Both the position numbers and the translations under genes were made by a program. The notes beneath the pieces were generated by a model, which saw nothing but the letters and a program-made list of their open reading frames with translations, was not told the origin of the DNA and made no database searches. Below, one piece after another: positions 24,547 through 32,832 of a stretch of 64,000 nt of DNA (its first letter is position 1; each line of letters opens with the position of its first letter). Source of the DNA: Rikenellaceae bacterium. GTDB taxonomy: Bacteria > Bacteroidota > Bacteroidia > Bacteroidales > Rikenellaceae. The DNA lies in the NCBI GenBank assembly GCA_015059865.1, contig SUZP01000001.1:1-64000 (forward strand), written 5' to 3'.

Positions 24547-26724
24547 CTAATCGTAGAAGGTCCACGAGATACCAAATTTAAACATACCTGGATTTAGCGG
24601 ATAGCGCGCTACGGCAAAGTACTCGTTATTGCCAAATAGATTGCAGTTCCAATGCTGATATTTCAGCAGGATACGCATACGCTTCCACTTTGCCGAGATA
24701 AAGGCATCCAAGTATGGATAATTTCCAATTTCGGTCTCGTTCTGATTATAGAATACCGACAATGCAGGGTTGTAACCCTGAGCATAGTAGCGTGTATTAA
24801 ATCTACCATCAACACCCACCTGCAAGCGCAGCACATCGCGCTTTACCCAAAACTCGTAGTAGTACGAGAGGAATGCCGACACAAGAGGCAGTGGCACAAC
24901 ATGGCGGTTAGAGGTGAGTTGCACCAAGACACGATGGTTGAGATGCACGCCCTTGAAACTAAAATCCTTCTTCGCGTATATGCTTGTAACGCTCACTGCG
25001 CCATCGTGTTGCACTGGCACACAATCTGCTCCATAGTATATCTTATTTCGCAAGATACTCTGCCAAAATCCCAACTCGATGCCGTAATCAGGAACAGTGA
25101 ATGACACATTAAATCGCGTCTCACCCTCCTTCTTAAAGTCGTTGTTCCAACGGTAGTGGTTCGATGTCCAATTATTCTGCCAATAGGATGGCGAGGTCAT
25201 CGACTCGGAGAAGGAGCCCGACAAGGTCAGCGGCTTCTTCTTGATAAAGGCACTCATTGAGGCGCGTGCCGAAATCTCGTAGTCGCCACCACGATAGCCC
25301 GAAGGATAAATCTTGAAGTTAGCACCCCAGTCGGCATATTTTCTAATCTTACCCTGCACGCCTGCGTAGGCAAACCACGCCGTCTTATTCACCTTGTTCA
25401 GCCTGCCCGACAGGTAATCCTCCTGCGCAAATTGCGAGTAGGTATGCACATCTATACCCACACCTCCATCGAGTGTTCCGACCACACCATTTCTATCCCA
25501 AGGTTGCGCCTGCACAAAGAAGCGATTGGTTATAATGCGCTCGTAGGTCGAGTCGCGTGTCTTTTCGGGATTATAAAACCAATCCTTATAGTAGGTATCC
25601 GTATGCGGTTTGAATGTTCCATTCGGCAGTCGCTCGTAGCGTTCATCCCTATATGTCGAGTACTTGTCGGTGTAGACCTTATCCCAAGCGTTGTACTCGA
25701 AGGTGTGACCTACATATATCGCAGGCAGGTCTGCCATCGAGAAGTCGCGCTCGGTCATTCTCACAAATGGGATGCCTATGGATTGCTTAATAAAGAAGGA
25801 GTGGTTGCGATAGGAGTTTTTCGCCTCGGAGGTTGCCAAGCGCATCGGCACACCCGAAGGCATCTCGAAGACGGTATCGGTAATAGCCCAATCACCCACA
25901 ACTCCTCCACTCTCCTGCTGCTCGATTTTGTTGTATGTATAACCTGCGTGCACCGAGTAGCGACGACCAGTATGCGCCACCGTACCAGCGAAGTTCTTAT
26001 TCTTCACGCGCGATACATCGTACTTGCTGCGCGAGCCACGCGAACGGAAGTTCAACGACACCGAGGTCGAAGGGTTGATATTCTGCGAAGCCATAATCTC
26101 GAAGTGCTCCTCGCGATAACGCTTCTGTCCCGACTCCAAATAGGTCATCCAGATATATGGATGTTTCATATTGTAGAAGGGCACATTCTCCGTATTGTAG
26201 GTATAGGCATCGTATGGTTGAGAGAAGGTGAACTCGCGCGAGCGTGTGCGCTCAAAGTAGTTTACCTCGGTAGATGCCTGACCAAGACCTCCGACTGAAT
26301 TGTTACCCAGTCGCTCGTGGTAGTGCGGATAGTCCAAACGCCACACATTCAAGGTGGTATCAATAGGCTCCACCTTCACCGTATTGTAGTCGCGGTCGAT
26401 ATGCCACATAAAGTTGCGCAACGAACGAATAGAGTCGCTGAAAAAGTAGGACTCTAACGGCTTACGAGGCTTTTTCTTCTTTGTTGTATCGGCCTGCTCA
26501 CCACCTACGGGATTACCATTGGCATCTGTCTGCTGATTGCCCGTCTGTCCCGTTGCATCATAAGGGTTTTGACCGTAGCCCCCCATCGCATTTTGTCCCT
26601 GCTGTCCCTGTCGTTGGGCTCGCATCAAGGCACTCGCATCGACCTGTGCATAGGCAACAGCACTGACTATCGTCAATGCAATAGCCAATACCACTCTATA
26701 TATTTTAACCCTGCACAATGTCAT
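24547..26724 (-). CDS. Putative outer-membrane porin (Porin_10-like)
   Basis: A 725-residue secreted protein with signal peptide ending AVAYAQ, a Gln/Gly/Asn-rich low-complexity stretch (~35-80), the KKKKPRKPLESYFFSDSIR segment, then a long beta-barrel of aromatic alternating strands ending GMFKFGISWTFYD. It matches the Bacteroidetes putative porin family with which it shares the start (LPHYH/HERLGN-type motif near residue 133). Substrate unknown. It starts 9 nt after the pssA stop, in one operon with the transglycosylase, so all three concern the envelope. Confidence 0.8.
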   Translation of the reverse strand: MTLCRVKIYRVVLAIALTIVSAVAYAQVDASALMRAQRQGQQGQNAMGGYGQNPYDATGQTGNQQTDANGNPVGGEQADTTKKKKPRKPLESYFFSDSIRSLRNFMWHIDRDYNTVKVEPIDTTLNVWRLDYPHYHERLGNNSVGGLGQASTEVNYFERTRSREFTFSQPYDAYTYNTENVPFYNMKHPYIWMTYLESGQKRYREEHFEIMASQNINPSTSVSLNFRSRGSRSKYDVSRVKNKNFAGTVAHTGRRYSVHAGYTYNKIEQQESGGVVGDWAITDTVFEMPSGVPMRLATSEAKNSYRNHSFFIKQSIGIPFVRMTERDFSMADLPAIYVGHTFEYNAWDKVYTDKYSTYRDERYERLPNGTFKPHTDTYYKDWFYNPEKTRDSTYERIITNRFFVQAQPWDRNGVVGTLDGGVGIDVHTYSQFAQEDYLSGRLNKVNKTAWFAYAGVQGKIRKYADWGANFKIYPSGYRGGDYEISARASMSAFIKKKPLTLSGSFSESMTSPSYWQNNWTSNHYRWNNDFKKEGETRFNVSFTVPDYGIELGFWQSILRNKIYYGADCVPVQHDGAVSVTSIYAKKDFSFKGVHLNHRVLVQLTSNRHVVPLPLVSAFLSYYYEFWVKRDVLRLQVGVDGRFNTRYYAQGYNPALSVFYNQNETEIGNYPYLDAFISAKWKRMRILLKYQHWNCNLFGNNEYFAVARYPLNPGMFKFGISWTFYD

Positions 26725-26732
26725 TTACAACA

Positions 26733-27449
26733 CTATCTCTTCTTAAATATCCAACGAATAGTCGATACCACTATATAGAGAACGATAATCGTAGGAATTG
26801 CGTATAATCGAAGCAGACAAATTAACAAGCACGAGATAATCAAGAAGGCGTAACGCAACTTATTATCGTTATCGCCGAGTCCCCATTCGTGGAATTTGAA
26901 CGAGAACATCTTGATAGGCGATATGAGCAGCATAGCTGTCAAAACCGAAAGCAGCACCAACCACTCCAACTCCACTACCAACGAGTATCGTTCGCACAAA
27001 GCGGCTATCGAGAGTAGCAATATAGCCGAAGGTGGCGTTGCCAACCCCTCAAACTCCTCCTTCTGCGACTCGTCGATATTAAATTTCGCAAGGCGCAAAG
27101 CCGAAAATGCCGCAACCAACAGCGGCACATAGCACAACACCTCGCACCACATATCACTCAACCCAAATGCCGAAGGCATCCCTCCGCACAACACCGACAT
27201 ACCCAATGCCGGAGCGACACCAAACGAAACCATATCGGCCAACGAGTCGAGCTCGACACCAACGGCAGAGTATTGTTTGAGCATACGAGCCGAAAAACCA
27301 TCGAGAAAATCGCATACGGCAGATACTATAACAAGGGCAAATGCCAACTGTAAGTTGTTGTATACCAACGAACAGATAATCGAGCCAACGCCACACAAAA
27401 GGTTGCACAGCGTAATGCAATTCGGTATTGTAAAAAGTTTAATCCTCAT
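26733..27449 (-). CDS. pssA: CDP-diacylglycerol-serine O-phosphatidyltransferase
   Basis: A 238-residue inner-membrane enzyme that makes phosphatidylserine from CDP-diacylglycerol and serine, the step before phosphatidylethanolamine. The CDP-alcohol phosphotransferase motif is exact: D47-xx-D50-G51-xx-A54-R55-x8-G64-x3-D68-x3-D72. Six to seven membrane segments are visible, and the N-terminus (IKLFTIPNCITLCNLLCG) is typical of the PssA subgroup. Own promoter at 27470-27501, ~17-nt leader. Confidence 0.93.
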   Translation of the reverse strand: MRIKLFTIPNCITLCNLLCGVGSIICSLVYNNLQLAFALVIVSAVCDFLDGFSARMLKQYSAVGVELDSLADMVSFGVAPALGMSVLCGGMPSAFGLSDMWCEVLCYVPLLVAAFSALRLAKFNIDESQKEEFEGLATPPSAILLLSIAALCERYSLVVELEWLVLLSVLTAMLLISPIKMFSFKFHEWGLGDNDNKLRYAFLIISCLLICLLRLYAIPTIIVLYIVVSTIRWIFKKR

Positions 27450-27469
27450 TTCAAGTGCATATTATCGGG

Positions 27470-27501
27470 CAAAGATAAGAAAAAACTTACAGTTTTTCAA
27501 A
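27470..27501 (-). promoter_or_regulatory. Promoter of the pssA operon
   Basis: Minus strand: TTTG (27501-27498), 20-nt spacer, TATCTTTG (27477-27470). Confidence 0.75.
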
Positions 27502-27540
27502 TTAAGAATTGAGAATTAAGATTTTTGGGGATTTTGGGGG

Positions 27541-28148
27541 TGGCTGACTCCGAAGCGAGTCAAGGCGCAGGGAGTTACTGGGCGTTACTGGGGGCGGGCG
27601 TTCCGCCCTTTACTGGGGACACACCTACGGTGTTTTACTGGGGTGCGCTGAAAGCAATTCTGCATCCTGCATTCTGCATTTTGAATTTTGCATTTCTCTC
27701 GTCTCTCGTCTCTCGTCTCTCGTCTCTCGTCTCTCGTCTGAACTCCTAAGGTGGTCACGGCGCAACAAAACTGGGGGTTACTGGGGACACACCTACGGTG
27801 TTTTACTGGGGGCGGGCGTTCCGCCCTTTACTGGGGAGCGCGGAGAGCAATTTTGCATTTTGCATTTCTCTCGTCTCTCGTCTGAACTCCTAAGGTGGTC
27901 ACGGCGCAGGGTTTACTGGGCGTTACTGGGGACACACCTACGGTGTTTTACTGGGGAGCGCGGAGAGCAATTTTGCATTTTGAATTTTGCATTTTGCATT
28001 TCTCTCGTCTCTCGTCTGAACTCCTAAGGTGGTCACGGCGCAACAAAACTGGGGGGGGGTTACTGGGGACACACCTACGGTGTTTTACTGGGGGCGGGCG
28101 TTCCGCCCTTTACTGGGGAGCGCGGAGAGCAATTTTGCATTTTGAATT
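27541..28148 (+). repeat. Modular array of mini-hairpins and heptamers upstream of tmRNA
   Basis: Four imperfect copies (about 27541-27749, 27750-27895, 27896-28026, 28027-28148) of one module set: GGTGGTCACGGCGCA, then small palindromes (ACACACCTACGGTGT; GGGCGTTCCGCCC; GCGCGGAGAGC) each bounded by a spacer like TTTACTGGGG, then heptamer runs (ATTTTGC, CTCTCGT) and GAACTCCTAA. Copies differ by gain or loss of whole modules. The open frames here have repeat-derived translations and are not genes. Nothing else is seen between pssA and tmRNA. Confidence 0.8.
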
Positions 28149-28242
28149 AACCCCTCTCCGAGGGCTTTTCCTCCTCGCGGCTCGGCATAGTGTGCAAGCA
28201 CCCTCTGCTCTCGCTCCGCAGCGTCGGTTCTGCATTTTGAAT

Positions 28243-28273
28243 TTTGCATTCTGCATTTTTTACACTATCTTTG
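28243..28273 (+). promoter_or_regulatory. tmRNA promoter
   Basis: TTTG (28243-28246), 19-nt spacer, TATCTTTG (28266-28273); predicted start near 28278, so about 28 nt are trimmed from the 5' end. The -33 lies in an ATTTTGC/ATTCTGC heptamer run. Confidence 0.75.
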
Positions 28274-28305
28274 CCCCGTAGTTACTACAACTCTCCAAAA
28301 AAATC

Positions 28306-28706
28306 GGGGGTGACCGGTTTTGACAGCAGGTAGAGTTTGTTGGTAAGCACGCCGAGCATTGTGTGGGCGCTCGTAAATCTGCAACACTCAAACTACAAAT
28401 GGCAATAATAGCTATGCACTCGCTGCCTAATTTTCAAGGAAAATGGGCTTAATCGAAGGGCACAAGGCTTGTCCATCGACGAGTATCCCGAAGAGGCGTT
28501 CCGCTTCTTAACGACTCTTCATACGGGGTATCAATCATTAGAAGATAGTGCGATATGCGCCTCGGTTATCGTGCGAAATTTAGGGGCTGGGCTTGTGGTT
28601 TGGCGGTCGTCTGCCGGGCTGCGAGAGAAGGATTAAGTGACGACTAAGCGTGTAGAAAGCCTTCGGGCTCCTTGTTTGGACGCGAGTTCGACTCTCGCCA
28701 CCTCCA
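28306..28706 (+). ncRNA. ssrA: tmRNA (one-piece)
   Basis: Transfer-messenger RNA, 401 nt before CCA addition; it rescues stalled ribosomes by trans-translation. The 5' end GGGGGTG pairs with CACCTCC at 28699-28705 to form the acceptor stem; the T-arm reads GCGAGTTCGACTCTCGC. The tag frame runs from 28401 to TAA at 28428-28430 and encodes GNNSYALAA, a typical Bacteroidales ending in ALAA. Pseudoknot-like segments occupy the interior. The terminal CCA is not encoded (CAA follows the discriminator A). Confidence 0.95.
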
Positions 28707-28718
28707 CAAAACACTACG

Positions 28719-28741
28719 AAAGCGGCTCTATGCCGCTTTTT
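28719..28741 (+). terminator. tmRNA terminator
   Basis: AAAGCGGC, 5-nt loop, GCCGCTTTTT. The right-hand part starts the 115-bp duplication. Confidence 0.85.
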
Positions 28742-28837
28742 GTGTTTGTGGTGCTCGGCGAGTGTCGGTCAGCTGGGGGCGCCTCGGACTCCTTATCTGC
28801 ATATCGGCTGTTGATTGCTGCGCAATTATTGCGCTTG
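28723..28837 (+). repeat. 115-bp direct repeat, copy 1
   Basis: Identical over 115 bp to 28986-29100. It carries most of the tmRNA terminator hairpin, palindromic GC-rich stretches and a TGCGCAATTATTGCGC palindrome near its end. An open frame through each copy translates alike but has no promoter or start context of its own. Confidence 0.9.
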
Positions 28838-28985
28838 ATGCTCGATTGTAATCAAAATAAATTTTGATACATCGTGCCTCAATCACAACAACCTGCGGTT
28901 GCAACAGCCTATACTTGGCACCCTCTCGGCTGCTGCCGCCGTTCGACTCTTTTGACTTCCTTTGGCAAATTAAGGTTGGTTTATT

Positions 28986-29100
28986 CGGCTCTATGCCGCT
29001 TTTTGTGTTTGTGGTGCTCGGCGAGTGTCGGTCAGCTGGGGGCGCCTCGGACTCCTTATCTGCATATCGGCTGTTGATTGCTGCGCAATTATTGCGCTTG
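28986..29100 (+). repeat. 115-bp direct repeat, copy 2
   Basis: Exact second copy, 263 bp downstream of the first. The 148 bp between copies hold two short hairpins (ATCAAAAT/TTTTGAT and CAACC/GGTTG) and no gene. A heptamer array (about 29130-29196) separates copy 2 from ftsE. Confidence 0.9.
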
Positions 29101-29200
29101 GGGCTTTTTTTAATTAAAAGTTAAAAATGTAGAGTTAAAAGTTAATCAAATAAAAAATTCCTTTAATTCTTAATTTTTAATTCTCCATTCTTAATTTTTT

Positions 29201-29216
29201 TGCGTATCTTTACGCA
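29201..29216 (+). promoter_or_regulatory. Inverted repeat over the likely ftsE promoter
   Basis: TGCGTA-TCTT-TACGCA is a perfect 6-bp inverted repeat; TATCTTTA inside it resembles the -7 box. It lies 22 nt before the ftsE ATG and may be an operator. Confidence 0.4.
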
Positions 29217-29237
29217 GATTTATAGACACAAAGAGAA

Positions 29238-29990
29238 ATGAGCGAAAAGGTTGTTATTAAGTTACAAGGCGCAGGGATATACCACGCTGAAAATCCGAAT
29301 GTTACACTCACACCCCGCACTCGCGAAAAGGCGGGCGAAAAGGTGCTCGAAAATCTCGATTTGGAGGTCGCAGCAGGAGAGATTGTATACCTCATCGGTC
29401 GTGTAGGCAGTGGAAAGTCCTCACTATTAAAAACTCTCTATGGTGAACTGCCATTAGTGGAGGGTATGGGCAATATTGCAGGTTTTGACCTCACGCGCCT
29501 GAAACGCAGCAAGATACCATATCTTCGTCGCAAGGTGGCGATGGTATTCCAAGAGCTTATTCTCCTCTCCGACCGCAACGCACACGACAACCTGCTTTGC
29601 GCACTACAAGCTACGGGCTGGAAGAGCAAGGGGGCTATCGAGCATCGCATTGAGGAGGTGCTCACTCTTGTTGGTTTGAAGGATAGAGCCGACAGAATGC
29701 CATTTGAGCTCTCAGGAGGTGAGCGACAGCGACTTATCATTGCTCGCGCGCTGCTCAACTCGCCAGAGGTAATATTGGCCGATGAGCCAACGGTAAACTT
29801 AGACCCCGTAACAGCCGAGGGCATCATCCGCCTATTCCACGAAATAGCCGCCAAAGGAACGGCTGTTATAATATCGACACACAACATATCGTTAATCGAG
29901 AATTACCCCTCTACAACGCTTCTTTTTGCCCATAAAACGGTACACCGCGTAGATGTCGAGGAGTTGATTTCCGAAAAATCTACAATTTAG
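29238..29990 (+). CDS. ftsE: Cell-division ATP-binding protein FtsE-like
   Basis: A 250-residue ABC ATPase. Walker A is GRVGSGKSS, the signature LSGGERQRL, Walker B VILADEPTVNLDP and the H-loop STHN. The Y-L-I-G-x-V-G-S-G-K-S-S-L-L-K-T-L-Y-G pattern and short length point to FtsE, which with the membrane protein FtsX activates periplasmic peptidoglycan hydrolases at the septum. An insertion of about 12 residues after the first strand (NPNVTLTPRTREKAGEK) is unusual. ftsX is not adjacent. LolD-like roles are a possible alternative. Confidence 0.8.
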   Translation: MSEKVVIKLQGAGIYHAENPNVTLTPRTREKAGEKVLENLDLEVAAGEIVYLIGRVGSGKSSLLKTLYGELPLVEGMGNIAGFDLTRLKRSKIPYLRRKVAMVFQELILLSDRNAHDNLLCALQATGWKSKGAIEHRIEEVLTLVGLKDRADRMPFELSGGERQRLIIARALLNSPEVILADEPTVNLDPVTAEGIIRLFHEIAAKGTAVIISTHNISLIENYPSTTLLFAHKTVHRVDVEELISEKSTI

Positions 29991-29992
29991 TG

Positions 29993-30023
29993 TTGGAAGT
30001 TTCAGAAAAAAGATGTATATTTG
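29993..30023 (+). promoter_or_regulatory. gyrB promoter
   Basis: TTG (29993-29995), 20-nt spacer, TATATTTG (30016-30023). Leader of about 80 nt. Confidence 0.7.
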
Positions 30024-30033
30024 CGCAATTAAT

Positions 30034-30048
30034 CGCGCGCGTGCGCGC
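30034..30048 (+). other. Alternating CG/TG tract in the gyrB leader
   Basis: Fifteen bases of strict pyrimidine-purine alternation (CGCGCGCGTGCGCGC), continued after one break by CGCGC. It starts about 7 nt after the predicted transcription start, can adopt Z-DNA under negative supercoiling, and can form an RNA hairpin. Confidence 0.6.
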
Positions 30049-30097
30049 TCGCGCTTTACAAAGGAGTATAACTCCGAAGAGCAAGAAATAAGTTTAA

Positions 30098-32071
<1,974 letters not shown>

Positions 32072-32072
32072 A

Positions 32073-32101
32073 CAAATAGCGAGCCCTTTGCTCGCTATTT
32101 G
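32073..32101 (+). terminator. gyrB terminator
   Basis: CAAATAGCGAG pairs with CTCGCTATTTG around a 7-nt loop, then TTT. Confidence 0.8.
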
Positions 32102-32154
32102 TTTAATGAAGAATTGAGAATTAAAAATTAGTTTTCAGCTTTCCGTTTTCCGTT

Positions 32155-32775
32155 ATGAAAGATGTTGTAGTAATTGGTATTGCAGGAGGTACAGGTTCGG
32201 GCAAAAGTACGCTCGTAAAGCGTTTACAGGAGGCCTTTGAGATTGCAGATGTGGCAACTATATGTCACGACTTCTACTACAAGGCACATTCTGAGCTAAC
32301 CTATGAGGAGCGCACCAAACTCAACTACGACCACCCCGACGCCTTCGACACTTGGCTCTTGGTCGAACATATCAAGGCGTTGAAGGAGGGCAAGGCTATC
32401 GATTGTCCGACCTACTCTTTCGTGGAGCATAACCGCACGGAGCAGACCTTACATATCGAGCCCGCGAAGGTTATCATCGTAGATGGCATTCTCATCTTCG
32501 AGAATGAGGAGTTGCGCAACACGATGGATATAAAGGTCTATGTCGATACCGATGCCGATGTTCGTTTGGCGCGTCGTATCATGCGCGATGTGCGCGAGCG
32601 AGGTCGCTCGATGGAGTCGGTAATAACGCAATACACCTCTACGGTAAAACCTATGCACGAGCAGTTTGTCGAGCCATCGAAACGCTATGCCGATGTTATC
32701 ATCCCTGAGGGAGGTCTTAACTCGGTAGCCGTGTCAATGCTTATCCAGAATATTCGCTCGATTGTAGAGAAATAA
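32155..32775 (+). CDS. udk: Uridine kinase
   Basis: A 206-residue cytosolic kinase that phosphorylates uridine and cytidine in pyrimidine salvage. P-loop GGTGSGKST at residues 11-19; nucleoside-site elements CHDFYYKAH and NYDHPDAFD; IVDGILIFENEELR; and RRIMRDVRERGRS lid region. Length is normal. It is a single gene between two terminators, preceded by a short heptamer array. Confidence 0.95.
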   Translation: MKDVVVIGIAGGTGSGKSTLVKRLQEAFEIADVATICHDFYYKAHSELTYEERTKLNYDHPDAFDTWLLVEHIKALKEGKAIDCPTYSFVEHNRTEQTLHIEPAKVIIVDGILIFENEELRNTMDIKVYVDTDADVRLARRIMRDVRERGRSMESVITQYTSTVKPMHEQFVEPSKRYADVIIPEGGLNSVAVSMLIQNIRSIVEK

Positions 32776-32800
32776 ACCTTAAACAAAGTAGGGATAGATA

Positions 32801-32832
32801 AAAAAATGTCGGCAGAGTTGCCGACATTTTTT
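32801..32832. terminator. Bidirectional terminator udk / addB-like
   Basis: AAAAAATGTCGGCA pairs with TGCCGACATTTTTT (14 bp, 4-nt loop). It overlaps the stop codon of the addB-like gene on the other strand. Confidence 0.9.

Noticed and set aside
27525..28281. Open frames of 74 and 128 codons between pssA and tmRNA
   Set aside because: Their translations follow the repeat modules and heptamers; no promoter or conserved domain.
28306..28706. Two-piece (permuted) tmRNA
   Set aside because: Acceptor ends, tag frame and T-arm are in the usual one-piece order.
28637..29124. Twin frames translating the 115-bp repeat
   Set aside because: Alike only because the DNA is duplicated; the first overlaps the tmRNA 3' end and terminator.
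28306..29237. Genomic island at the tmRNA 3' end
   Set aside because: No integrase and only 0.5 kb to ftsE; the direct repeats start in the terminator, not the tmRNA end. A scar remains possible and is listed as a finding.
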